Translations under genes and position numbers: made by a program | Shown: positions 22,961 to 30,706 of the stretch, in pieces | Layout: each line of letters opens with the position of its first letter | Numbering within the stretch: position 1 is the stretch's first letter | DNA from: Nocardioides ungokensis | Lineage (GTDB): Bacteria; Actinomycetota; Actinomycetes; Propionibacteriales; Nocardioidaceae | Reading direction: 5' to 3' | NCBI RefSeq assembly: GCF_013466985.1 | Contig: NZ_CP059164.1 | Location: forward strand, 3,853,001-3,917,000 | Length of the DNA: 64,000 bases | Notes under the pieces: model-generated | Told to the model about the DNA's origin: nothing | The model's input: the letters and a program-made list of their open reading frames with translations, nothing else | Database searches by the model: none

Positions 22961-24028
22961 TCAGTCCTCGGTCGCCTTCGCCCACAGGTTGATGCCGGCG
23001 TCCACGGCGCTCTGGTCGATCGTCGCGAGCTCCTCCTGGCTGAGCGCAGGGAAGGCCAGTGCGTCGAGGTTGGTGTCGAGCTGCTCGACCGAGCTCGCCC
23101 CGATGACCGCTGAGGTCACCCGGTCGTCGCGCAACGCCCACTGCAGGGCCAGCTGGGCGAGCTTCTGGCCCCGCGCCTGCGCGATCTCGTTGAGCCGGCG
23201 GACGTGAGCGAGCACCTTCTCGTCGAGGTGGTCGCCGGGGATCGTCGAGTCGCTGCGGGCAGCCCGGGAGTCCTGCGGGACGCCATCGAGGTAGCGGTCG
23301 GTGAGCAGGCCCTGCGCCAGCGCGGTGAAGACGATGCAGCCCATCCCCTGCTGCTCGAGCTCGTCGAGGAGGCTCTGCCCTCCGCTGTCAGGCTGCTCGA
23401 TCCAGCGGTTCAGCAGCGAGTACGACGGCTGGTGGATCAGCAGCGGGGTGCCGAGGTCACGGGCGATCGAGGCCGCCTCGTGGGTCTTCTCCGCGGAGTA
23501 CGACGAGATGCCGGCGTACAGCGCCTTGCCCTGCCGGACTGCGTGGTCCAGCGCCATCATCGTCTCCTCGACCGGGGTCTCCGGGTCGAAGCGGTGGCTG
23601 TAGAAGATGTCGACGTAGTCCAGGCCCATCCGGGTCAGCGACTGGTCGAGCGAGGCGAGGACGTACTTCCGGGAGCCGCCGCCCTGGCCGTACGGGCCCG
23701 GCCACATGTCGTAGCCGGCCTTGGTGGAGACGACCAGCTCGTCGCGGTACGGGGCCAGGTCGTCCTTGAGGTAGCGCCCGAAGTTCTCCTCGGCGCGACC
23801 GTAAGGCGGCCCGTAGTTGTTGGCGAGGTCGAAGTGGGTCACGCCCCGGTCGAAGGCGCGTCGGAGGATGGCGCGCTGGTTGTCCTCCGAGCGGTCGTCG
23901 CCGAAGTTCTGCCACAGCCCCAGCGACAGCGCGGGGAGCTTCAGGCCGCTGCGCCCGGTGAAGCGGTACTCCATGCCGGTGGCGTCGGTGTCGTAGCGGT
24001 TCTCGGCGGCGGTGTAGTCGGAGCTCAT
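22961..24028 (-). CDS. Aldo/keto reductase, YghZ/MgrA-like
   Basis: A 355-residue TIM-barrel NADPH-dependent reductase of the AKR superfamily, closest in layout to the YghZ/L-glyceraldehyde-3-phosphate reductase group. The catalytic set is visible: HFDLANNYGPPYG (Asp, Tyr), VVSTKAGY (Lys) and DIFYSHR (His). The C-terminal cofactor segment contains VIGASSVEQLDTNLDAL. It reduces small aldehydes such as methylglyoxal or glyceraldehyde 3-phosphate in the cytoplasm, a detoxification role. ATG 24028 is used; an in-frame TTG would add three residues. It is transcribed alone at the border between the accessory zone and the conserved region. Confidence 0.9.
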   Translation of the reverse strand: MSSDYTAAENRYDTDATGMEYRFTGRSGLKLPALSLGLWQNFGDDRSEDNQRAILRRAFDRGVTHFDLANNYGPPYGRAEENFGRYLKDDLAPYRDELVVSTKAGYDMWPGPYGQGGGSRKYVLASLDQSLTRMGLDYVDIFYSHRFDPETPVEETMMALDHAVRQGKALYAGISSYSAEKTHEAASIARDLGTPLLIHQPSYSLLNRWIEQPDSGGQSLLDELEQQGMGCIVFTALAQGLLTDRYLDGVPQDSRAARSDSTIPGDHLDEKVLAHVRRLNEIAQARGQKLAQLALQWALRDDRVTSAVIGASSVEQLDTNLDALAFPALSQEELATIDQSAVDAGINLWAKATED

Positions 24029-24076
24029 GGACCCCAAGCCTGCCAGTGCTCCGCAACCACTCTGGACGCGGGCGCG

Positions 24077-24481
24077 CTACGCCGGGAGCAGCTCCGCGAC
24101 CAGCGCCTCGACCCGGGCGCGGATCTCGTCGCGGATCGGGCGCACCGCCTCGATGCCCTGGCCCGCCGGGTCGTCGAGCAGCCAGTCCTCGTAGCGCTTG
24201 CCGGGGAAGTACGGGCACTCGTCGCCGCAGCCCATGGTCACGACCACGTCGGACTCCTGCACCGCCTCCGTGGTGAGCACCTTGGGCTTCTCGGTGGTGA
24301 TGTCGACGCCCTCCTCGGCCATGGCCTCGACCGCGACCGGGTTGATCCGGTCGGCGGGCTGCGAGCCGGCGGAGAGGACCTCGATCCGGTCCCCCGCCAG
24401 GTGCTGGAGGAAGCCGGCCGCCATCTGGGAACGGCCGGCGTTGTGGACGCACACGAAGAGCACGGTGGGACGGTCGGTCAT
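24077..24481 (-). CDS. arsC: Arsenate reductase, low-molecular-weight phosphatase type
   Basis: A 134-residue protein of the LMW tyrosine phosphatase-like arsenate reductases. The P-loop CVHNAGR (Cys11-Arg17) binds arsenate. Two later cysteines in TMGCGDECPYF (Cys85, Cys89) and the DDP acid loop (103-105) complete the active site. It reduces arsenate to arsenite in the cytoplasm; the electron donor may be thioredoxin or mycothiol. The start overlaps the aquaporin stop by ATGA, so it is the last gene of an arsR-aquaporin-arsC operon. Confidence 0.92.
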   Translation of the reverse strand: MTDRPTVLFVCVHNAGRSQMAAGFLQHLAGDRIEVLSAGSQPADRINPVAVEAMAEEGVDITTEKPKVLTTEAVQESDVVVTMGCGDECPYFPGKRYEDWLLDDPAGQGIEAVRPIRDEIRARVEALVAELLPA

Positions 24482-25149
24482 GCGCGGGCCTCTCGGGGAC
24501 GGGGGTAGAGCAGCCGGACCATTGCGAGCGCGAGGGCGCCGCCGATCAGCTGCATCAGCACGAAGGAGGGGACCGAGGCCGGCGCGATGCCGGCGAACGT
24601 GTCGGAGAACATCCGGGCCACGGTGACCGCGGGGTTGGCGAAGCTGGTCGAGCTGGTGAACCAGTACGCCGCGGTGATGTAGCCACCGACGGCGTACGCG
24701 ATGGTCTCCACCCTCCCGGTGCGCACGCTGCCGAAGATCACCATGACCAGGCCCAGGGTGGCGACCACCTCGCCCAGCCAGAGCCCGCCCCCGGTCCGCT
24801 CGTGGGTCGACAGCGAGACCGCGTCGAGGCCGAACATCAGGTTCGCGACAACAGCGCCGACCACGCCGCCGACGAGCTGGGCCGGCACGAGCGCGAGCAC
24901 CTCACGGGTCGTGATCATGTCGAGCGCCCGCTCGACCAGCGTCACGACCGGATTGAAGGCCGCCGACACCGGCTGGAGGGCCAGGATCAGCGCGACCAGC
25001 GCGGCGCCGGTGACCAGGCTGTTCTCGAGCAGCTGCAGGCCGACGTCGTGGGGCGAGAGGCGACTCGCCGCGATGCCCGAGCCGATCACCGCCATGACGA
25101 GGAATGCGGTGCCGACCAGCTCGGCCCCCGCGCGACGGGCCAGGTTCAT
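24478..25149 (-). CDS. Aquaporin-family channel, probable arsenite efflux (AqpS-like)
   Basis: A 223-residue membrane protein with six helices and the two half-helix loops of MIP channels: SAAFNPVVTLVE (NPV variant of the first NPA box) and FANPAVTVARMF (second NPA). Placed between arsR and arsC with 4-bp overlaps at both ends, it most likely lets arsenite produced by ArsC leave the cell down its gradient, as in the Sinorhizobium aqpS arrangement. No ArsB or Acr3 pump gene is present in the cluster. Substrate specificity is inferred from context. ATG 25149 overlaps the arsR stop. Confidence 0.85.
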   Translation of the reverse strand: MNLARRAGAELVGTAFLVMAVIGSGIAASRLSPHDVGLQLLENSLVTGAALVALILALQPVSAAFNPVVTLVERALDMITTREVLALVPAQLVGGVVGAVVANLMFGLDAVSLSTHERTGGGLWLGEVVATLGLVMVIFGSVRTGRVETIAYAVGGYITAAYWFTSSTSFANPAVTVARMFSDTFAGIAPASVPSFVLMQLIGGALALAMVRLLYPRPREARA

Positions 25150-25505
25150 CGGGTGACGCCGCCGAGGAGCGATCCGACGTCGACGAGGGCCGCGGCGTTG
25201 AGGCGGTAGTAGACCCACACCCCTCGCTTCTCGCGATCGAGGAGCCCCACGTCGTGCAGCACCTTCAGGTGGTGGCTGATCGTGGGCTGGGAGAGGTCGA
25301 ACGCGTCGTTGAGGTCGCAGACGCACGCCTCGCCGCCCTCGTGGGAGGCGACGAGCGACAACAGGCGGAGCCGGACGGGATCCGCGATGGCCTTGACGAG
25401 CGGCGCGATCCGCTCGGCTGCCTCCAGCGTGAGCGGTTCCTGGGTGAGCGGCGAGCAGCAGGCCACGGTCTGGACCGGCGTCAGCTCGAGGACGGACTTT
25501 GACAT
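25146..25505 (-). CDS. arsR: ArsR/SmtB-family metalloregulator
   Basis: A 119-residue winged-helix repressor. The recognition helix region is at about 64-85 (CDLNDAFDLSQPTISHHLKV), followed by the wing REKRGVWVYY. The cysteine pair CVC (61 and 63) just before the recognition helix, and CC at 16-17, are candidate arsenite ligands. It should bind the palindromes in the divergent promoter (25514-25569) and release them on arsenite binding. ATG 25505 is chosen; longer in-frame sequence is promoter DNA. It is the first gene of the operon arsR-aquaporin-arsC. Confidence 0.92.
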   Translation of the reverse strand: MSKSVLELTPVQTVACCSPLTQEPLTLEAAERIAPLVKAIADPVRLRLLSLVASHEGGEACVCDLNDAFDLSQPTISHHLKVLHDVGLLDREKRGVWVYYRLNAAALVDVGSLLGGVTR

Positions 25506-25585
25506 GCGTCTATATTGACAGATATCGATGCGTTGTTGCAAGGTGGCATCACATCGACACCGATCAATGTCTACAGGAGGTTTCC
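25506..25585. promoter_or_regulatory. Divergent ars/cadI promoter region with two candidate ArsR boxes
   Basis: The 80-bp space between the divergent start codons contains attgacagatatcgatg (25514-25530) and catcgacaccgatcaatg (25552-25569). The second box in reverse complement (cattgatcggtgtcgatg) shares attga and tcgatg with the first, as expected for paired operators of an ArsR dimer. The area is AT-richer than its surroundings. A strong aggagg (25575-25580) precedes the cadI-like gene. Confidence 0.65.
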
Positions 25586-26044
25586 ATGTCCCGCATCCAG
25601 CTCGCGCTCAACGTCGACGACCTCGACGTCTCGATCGCCTTCTACAGCGCGCTGTTCGGCGTCGCGCCGGCCAAGACCAGGCCGGGCTACGCCAACTTCG
25701 CCGTGGCCGAGCCACCGCTGAAGCTGGTGCTGATCGAGAACCCCGGCCAGGGCGGCTCGATCAACCACCTCGGCGTCGAGGTCGCCGACACCGACGCCGT
25801 CGACGCCGAGCAGACCCGGCTCGCCGGGCGCGGCCTCGCGTCGATCGACGAGCGCGGCACCACCTGCTGCTACGCCAAGCAGGACAAGTTCTGGGTCGAG
25901 GGCGCACCCCATGGCGAGCGCTGGGAGGTCTACACCGTGCTCGCGGACGCCGACACGTTCGGCGAGGTCCCGGAGGGGTCCACCTGCGGCTGCTGCGGCA
26001 AGGCGAGCTGCGACCTCGTGCCGTCCGCCACGGCGTGCTGCTGA
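25586..26044 (+). CDS. cadI: CadI-like metal-inducible protein (ArsI/glyoxalase fold)
   Basis: A 152-residue protein of the vicinal-oxygen-chelate superfamily, closely resembling mycobacterial CadI. Conserved points are QLALNVDDLD at the start, INHLGVEV (His61), GTTCCYAKQDKFWV (Cys94, Cys95) and ERWEVYTVLAD (Glu114). ArsI C-As lyases use a His-His-Glu metal site, but here the first position is Gln5, as in CadI, so dioxygenase activity is doubtful. The C-terminus adds a Cys cluster (CGCCGKASC and a final CC). It is divergent from arsR and probably co-regulated by metalloid stress. Confidence 0.88.
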   Translation: MSRIQLALNVDDLDVSIAFYSALFGVAPAKTRPGYANFAVAEPPLKLVLIENPGQGGSINHLGVEVADTDAVDAEQTRLAGRGLASIDERGTTCCYAKQDKFWVEGAPHGERWEVYTVLADADTFGEVPEGSTCGCCGKASCDLVPSATACC

Positions 26045-26048
26045 GCGC

Positions 26049-26648
26049 TCACCCCGGCCGACGGCTCTCCAGCACCCGGAACCCCTTCGCGCTGGCGAGC
26101 CGCTCGGTCGGGTAGCCCTGCTCCCCCAGCCAGCGCTGCAGCGAGTCGGCACCCAGGTTCTTGCCGACCACCAGCACTGCCCGACCACCCGGCGCGAGCC
26201 GCGGCAGCCAGGTCAGCAACAGCTCGTGCAGAGCCTCCTTGCCGATGCGGATGGGCGGGTTCGACCAGATCTCGTCGTACGACGCGTCGCCGGCGACCCC
26301 GGCCGGCGTGCTGGCCGTGAAGCGGTCCGCGACGCCCAGCGCCGTGGCGTTCTCGTTGGCCAGCAGGACGGCACGCTCGTTGACGTCGACCGCGGTCACC
26401 ACCGCCTCCGGCACCGCCACCGCGACGGCGAGCCCGATCACGCCCCACCCGCAGCCGAGGTCGAGGATCCGGCCCCGTGCCGGCGGATCGGTCTCGCGGA
26501 AGAGCACCGCGGTGCCCACGTCGAGCCTTCCCTGTGCGAAGACACCGGACCCGCTGGTCAGGTCGAGGTCGTGGCCCCAGACCGACGCCCGGACCGGGGC
26601 GCGCTTGAACGGCACCGACGGGTCGGCGCTGAAGTAGTGCTCATCCAT
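26049..26648 (-). CDS. Class I SAM methyltransferase, RsmC-like
   Basis: A 199-residue cytoplasmic methyltransferase. SAM-binding motif I is DLGCGWGVIGLA, and the catalytic motif IV is NPPIRIG, the NPP(F/Y/I) type found in N-methyltransferases of nucleotide bases. Size and motif match the single-domain RsmC/RlmG-like proteins that methylate guanine in rRNA. ATG 26648 lies 8 bp inside the 3' end of truA, so the two RNA-modification genes are translationally coupled. The exact target nucleotide is not known. Confidence 0.85.
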   Translation of the reverse strand: MDEHYFSADPSVPFKRAPVRASVWGHDLDLTSGSGVFAQGRLDVGTAVLFRETDPPARGRILDLGCGWGVIGLAVAVAVPEAVVTAVDVNERAVLLANENATALGVADRFTASTPAGVAGDASYDEIWSNPPIRIGKEALHELLLTWLPRLAPGGRAVLVVGKNLGADSLQRWLGEQGYPTERLASAKGFRVLESRRPG

Positions 26649-27501
26649 CGCGCACCTCGGTGGTCGAGTCCGTGGGTACGACGCGCCTCGCGCGGGTCTG
26701 CTCGGCCCGGGCCGCCAGCTCCTCGTCGCCGGGGTAGCCGACCTCCTCGAGGGTGAGCCCGTGGGCCGGGGCGACGGTGACGGAGGGGTCACGGACCTGC
26801 GCCCGGAGCACCTCGGCCGCCCACGCCGCCGGGCGACGCCCCTCGCCGATGGCGAGCAGGCAGCCGACCAGGGCGCGCACCATGCTGTGGCAGAAGGCGT
26901 CGGCACGGACGGTCGCGACGGCGACCCCGGCCGGGTCCCGCTCCCAGGCGAGGTCGAGCAGCGTCCGGATCGTCGTCGCCCCCTCGCGTCGCTTGCAGAA
27001 CGACGCGAAGTCGTGCTCACCGAGCAGCAACGCCGACGCCTCGTTCACCGCGTCCAGGTCGAGCGGGCGAGACCACGCGAGCACGTGGCGACGGGTGAGC
27101 GGGTCCACCGTCTCGGGCCGGTCCGCGACCCGGTAGGCGTAACGGCGCCACGTCGCGGAGAAGCGGGCGTCGAAGCCGTCAGCGGCCTCCACCACCCGCC
27201 GCACCTGCACGTCCGCGGGCAGGATCCCGTTGAGCCGCCGCAGCAGCGCCTCGGCCGGCGGGTCCTCGGACCGGCCCGCGGATGCGGAGAGCGTCGCGTC
27301 GTCGACGTCGAGGTGCGTCACCTGGCCGCGCGCGTGGACCCCGGTGTCCGTGCGGCCGGCGCACACCACCGACACCTCGGGCACCCGCAGGGCGGTGGCC
27401 AGCGCGGCCTCGAGCTCGCCCTGCACGGTCCGCAGCCGCGGCTGGGTCGCCCAGCCGTGGAAGTCGGTGCCGTCGTAGGCGAGGTCGATCCGGATCCGCA
27501 C
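26641..27501 (-). CDS. truA: tRNA pseudouridine(38-40) synthase TruA
   Basis: A 286-residue TruA. The N-terminal motif YDGTDFHGW and the catalytic AGRTDTGVHA (Asp52) are exact family signatures, and RRYAYRV plus SFCKRREG segments follow. It isomerises uridines in the anticodon arm of tRNAs. GTG 27501 gives the usual N-terminus RIRIDLAYDG. In many actinobacteria truA directly follows rplQ; here about 3.2 kb with three genes separate them. The stop overlaps the start of the RsmC-like gene. Confidence 0.95.
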   Translation of the reverse strand: MRIRIDLAYDGTDFHGWATQPRLRTVQGELEAALATALRVPEVSVVCAGRTDTGVHARGQVTHLDVDDATLSASAGRSEDPPAEALLRRLNGILPADVQVRRVVEAADGFDARFSATWRRYAYRVADRPETVDPLTRRHVLAWSRPLDLDAVNEASALLLGEHDFASFCKRREGATTIRTLLDLAWERDPAGVAVATVRADAFCHSMVRALVGCLLAIGEGRRPAAWAAEVLRAQVRDPSVTVAPAHGLTLEEVGYPGDEELAARAEQTRARRVVPTDSTTEVRDG

Positions 27502-27570
27502 GACGAGAATCCTGCCATCGGTCGCCGTCGGGCCTCCCGGCCGCACCCGGGTCGTCCCTAGGATGACCGG

Positions 27571-29232
27571 GTGAGCGACCGGCCGCGCCAACCCGCCGTC
27601 CTCCTGGTCTCGGAGGAGAACGCCGACCTGCTTCTCGACGAGTTCGGGCGCTACGCCCGCGACTACGACCTGCACGCGGTCACGGGCGCGGCAGCGGCCG
27701 AGGAGCTCGCCGGCCGGCTCCGCGACGAGGGGCAGCAGGTGGCGCTCTTCGTCTCCGAGTCGGTGCTGCCCGACGCCCCGGTGCTCGAGGCCTTCGCGCG
27801 CTGGCGCGCCGTGGTCCCCACCGCGCGGCGGCTCATCGCGGCGCACTGGTCGCGCTTCCTCCTCGACGGACCGGACCTGCGGGCGGGCCTGGCCAAGGGC
27901 AAGTACGACGCCTACCTCCTGATGCCGCGCGGGCCGCGGGACGAGGAGTTCCACACCGCGGTCACCGAGCTGCTCTCCGACTGGGGCTCGACGGTCGCGG
28001 CCCCCGAGGTCGACACGGTGCGCGTCGTCTCGCCCACCGCCGACGCCCTCACCCTCGCCATCCGCGACTTCCTGGACCGGATGGGGATGCCCAACCGGGT
28101 CTACGCGCCCGACAGCGAGCTCGGGCGCGAGATCGCCGCCGAGCTCGACGGGGCACCGTCGTACCCCCTCGTGCAGGCGCTCGACCACCCGGCGATCGCG
28201 CCGCGCAGCGTGCGCGACGTCGCGGTGACGATCTACGGCCGCCCCGAGGACATCGACGTCGACACCGTGGTGGACCTCGCGATCGTCGGGGCCGGCCCGG
28301 CGGGGTTGGCGGCCGCGGTCTACGGCGCCTCGGAGGGCCTGTCCACGGTGGTGGTCGAGGCCGAGGCGGTCGGCGGCCAGGCCGGCACCAGCTCGATGAT
28401 CCGCAACTACCTCGGCTTCCCGCGCGGCATCTCCGGGATGCGCCTGGCCCAGCGGGCCCGCAACCAGGCGATCCGCTTCGGCACCCGCTTCTTCACCGGC
28501 TGGGAGGTCCTCGCGCTCGAGCCCGGGGCCGAGGGCGCACCGCACGTGCTGCGCACCGACGGAGGCGACGTGCGCGCCCGCGCGGTCGTGGTCGCCGCGG
28601 GCGTCTCCTACCGCAAGCTGCGGGTGCCCGGCATCGACGAGCTCACCGGGACGGGCGTCTTCTACGGGAGCGCGATGACCGCGGCCCGCGAGATGGAGGG
28701 GTACGACGTCGTGGTCGTCGGCGGCGGCAACTCCGCCGGGCAGGCCGCCATCCACCTGGCGCGGTTCGCCTCCTCCGTCACCATCCTGGTGCGTCGGCCG
28801 GGACTCGAGGAGACGATGTCGAGCTACCTGGTCAACGAGATCCGCTACAGCTCGCGGATCACCGTGCAGCCGTGCTCGGAGGTCGCCGAGGTGGGCGGCG
28901 AGGGCCGCCTCGAGTGGGTCTCCGTGCGCGACACGGTCTCAGGCTCGCTCGAGCGGCGCGAGGCGCGCGGGCTCTTCCTGCTGCTCGGTGCCGAGCCGCA
29001 CTGCGACTGGCTGCCCGACGCCGTCGCCCGCGACGACAAGGGCTTCGTGCTCACCGGGCGCGACGTCCCCAGGGCCCGGTGGGTCGACGGCCTGCCGCCG
29101 AGCAGCCTCGCCACGACGGTGCCCGGCGTCTTCACAGTCGGTGACCTCCGGGCCGGCTCGATGAAGCGGGTGGCGGCAGCCAGCGGCGAGGGGGCCTCCG
29201 TCGTACCCCTCGTGCACGCCTGGCTCGAGTGA
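27571..29232 (+). CDS. Response-regulator/TrxB-like FAD oxidoreductase without redox cysteines
   Basis: A 553-residue fusion. Residues 1-130 resemble a receiver-like domain (VLLVSEENADLLLDEFGRYA). A 90-residue linker follows, then a thioredoxin-reductase-like flavoprotein at about 230-553 with FAD motif IVGAGPAGLAAAVYG, NADPH motif VVVGGGNSAGQAA and C-terminal FAD motif VFTVGDLRAGS. Where TrxB has the CxxC pair, this protein reads FYGSAMTAA, so it cannot reduce thioredoxin by the normal route. It may be a signalling flavoprotein or reduce another acceptor. GTG 27571 is 69 bp from the divergent truA start. Confidence 0.85.
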   Translation: MSDRPRQPAVLLVSEENADLLLDEFGRYARDYDLHAVTGAAAAEELAGRLRDEGQQVALFVSESVLPDAPVLEAFARWRAVVPTARRLIAAHWSRFLLDGPDLRAGLAKGKYDAYLLMPRGPRDEEFHTAVTELLSDWGSTVAAPEVDTVRVVSPTADALTLAIRDFLDRMGMPNRVYAPDSELGREIAAELDGAPSYPLVQALDHPAIAPRSVRDVAVTIYGRPEDIDVDTVVDLAIVGAGPAGLAAAVYGASEGLSTVVVEAEAVGGQAGTSSMIRNYLGFPRGISGMRLAQRARNQAIRFGTRFFTGWEVLALEPGAEGAPHVLRTDGGDVRARAVVVAAGVSYRKLRVPGIDELTGTGVFYGSAMTAAREMEGYDVVVVGGGNSAGQAAIHLARFASSVTILVRRPGLEETMSSYLVNEIRYSSRITVQPCSEVAEVGGEGRLEWVSVRDTVSGSLERREARGLFLLLGAEPHCDWLPDAVARDDKGFVLTGRDVPRARWVDGLPPSSLATTVPGVFTVGDLRAGSMKRVAAASGEGASVVPLVHAWLE

Positions 29233-29251
29233 CCCGGACCTGATCCTGGGC

Positions 29252-30163
29252 TCAGGCGAGCTCGTGGCGGTACGGCGGGTCGGCGCCCGGCCGCGACACG
29301 GTGACCGCGGCCGCGCGTGCGGCGTGGGCCAGGATGCTCTCGATCTCGTCGGGGGCCAGGTCGCGCAGGCTGTCCCGGCGGTCCGCGCCGAGCCGACCCG
29401 CGTCCCAGAGCGCGTCGACGAGCGCGGCGCCGAAGGTGTCCCCCGCGCCGATCGTGTCGGCGACCTCGACGACGTGGGAGTCGACCTCGACGACGTGGTC
29501 CGGTCCCACCCACATCGCCCCCTCGCCGCCGCGGGTCACCACGACCACCGCGGAGCCCAGGGAGAGCAGCCGTCGGGCGGCGGTCACGAGGTCGAGCTGG
29601 GGGTAGAGGGCCTCCAGGTCCTCGTCGGAGGCCTTGACCAGGTCGGCGATGCCGGCCATCCGCTCCACCCGGTCGATGAGGTCCGGGCCGGTGCCGGTGA
29701 TCGCCGGCCGCGCGTTGACGTCGTAGCTCACCGTGGCGACCTCGCGGAGCCCCTCCAGCAGCGCGAAGACGTCGTCGGCCCCGGGGCTGAGCACCGCGCC
29801 CAGCGAGCAGGTGTGCACGGCCAGCGGGTGCGGCTCCACGTCCACCGGGTTCAGGCGCCACTCGAGGTCGAACTCGTAGTCCGCGGCCCCGTCCACGCCG
29901 ATGGTCGCCTCCGCGGTCGAGGTGCGGGCGACCGCGCCCGGGTCGGTGGCGAGGGTGACCCCGGCCGAGTCGAGGTGCTCGGCGATCAGGCGTCCGTGGT
30001 CGTCCTCGGCGAAGCTGGTCGCGAAGCGGACCGGTCGTCCGAGCCGGGCGAGCGCCACGGCCACGTTGGCGGCGCTGCCGCCGGCGTACTCCTTCACCTC
30101 GCCGTCGGCCGCATTCACGATGTCGACCAGGGACTCACCCACCACCAGCACGTCGCGATCCAT
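29252..30163 (-). CDS. PfkB-family sugar kinase, probable fructokinase
   Basis: A 303-residue ribokinase-like enzyme. The N-terminal glycine motif is EYAGGSAANVAVALARLG, and the C-terminal catalytic signature is DTIGAGDTFGAAL with the base Asp. Substrate-lid strands lie near residues 10-40. It phosphorylates a sugar with ATP in the cytoplasm; fructose is likely from overall similarity but not provable here. It is convergent with the flavoprotein gene (19 bp apart) and divergent from the GntR gene. No transporter is adjacent. Confidence 0.88.
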   Translation of the reverse strand: MDRDVLVVGESLVDIVNAADGEVKEYAGGSAANVAVALARLGRPVRFATSFAEDDHGRLIAEHLDSAGVTLATDPGAVARTSTAEATIGVDGAADYEFDLEWRLNPVDVEPHPLAVHTCSLGAVLSPGADDVFALLEGLREVATVSYDVNARPAITGTGPDLIDRVERMAGIADLVKASDEDLEALYPQLDLVTAARRLLSLGSAVVVVTRGGEGAMWVGPDHVVEVDSHVVEVADTIGAGDTFGAALVDALWDAGRLGADRRDSLRDLAPDEIESILAHAARAAAVTVSRPGADPPYRHELA

Positions 30164-30255
30164 GGGACGGGTCTACAGCATCGCCCCGCCGTCGGCGACG
30201 CCGGGGCTTCACGGTCCGGACCGTGGGACGGCCGGACAGGGTCTAGGGTCCGGGC

Positions 30256-30624
30256 ATGGAGCTGATGCCGCTCGATCCCAGCGCGGGCGACCCGCCGTAC
30301 GAGCAGCTGCGCCGGCAGATCGCCTCCCGGGTGGCCACCGGAGAGCTGACCGCAGGCACCCGGCTGCCGACGGTGCGCGCGCTGGCGGACGAGCTGCACC
30401 TCGCGGTCAACACCGTGGCCCGCGTCTACCGCGAGCTCGAGGCCGACGGCGTCGTCGTGACCGAGGGGAGGCGCGGGACCTTCGTCGCCGCCTCGGCCGC
30501 CGCGGGCACCCGTGAGGCGGCAGGGGCCGCGGCGACGTACGCCGCCACCGCGCGCCGGCTGGGCCTCGGGCTCACGGAGGCCCACAAGCTCCTCGACGAG
30601 GCGTGGGCGGCAGCGGGCCGCTGA
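30256..30624 (+). CDS. YtrA-subfamily GntR transcriptional regulator
   Basis: A 122-residue protein with a GntR winged helix at about 10-75 (PPYEQLRRQIASRVATGEL, LPTVRALADELHLAVNTVAR, EADGVVVTEGRRGTFV) and only a short C-terminal helical tail. This is the YtrA type without a large effector domain. These usually repress nearby ABC transporter operons. No such operon is adjacent; the neighbours are a divergent sugar kinase 92 bp away and the convergent rplQ terminator. ATG 30256 lies just downstream of a divergent promoter space. Confidence 0.85.
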   Translation: MELMPLDPSAGDPPYEQLRRQIASRVATGELTAGTRLPTVRALADELHLAVNTVARVYRELEADGVVVTEGRRGTFVAASAAAGTREAAGAAATYAATARRLGLGLTEAHKLLDEAWAAAGR

Positions 30625-30661
30625 GCGGCCGCGCCGGGAGTGTCCCAGACAACGACGAAGA

Positions 30662-30685
30662 CCCGCCACCCTTGCGGGTGACGGG
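30662..30685 (-). terminator. Rho-independent-like terminator after rplQ
   Basis: The arms cccgccaccc and gggtgacggg form a 10-bp stem (one G-T pair) with a ttgc loop, 22 bp beyond the rplQ stop. It ends the ribosomal super-operon and may also serve the convergent GntR gene. Confidence 0.75.
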
Positions 30686-30706
30686 CCTTCATTGACCTGG
30701 TGCGGG

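Noticed and set aside
26641..28755. 704-codon minus-strand frame suggesting an N-terminal extension of truA
   Set aside because: The extension is antisense to the flavoprotein gene and has shadow composition; TruA has a normal start at 27501.
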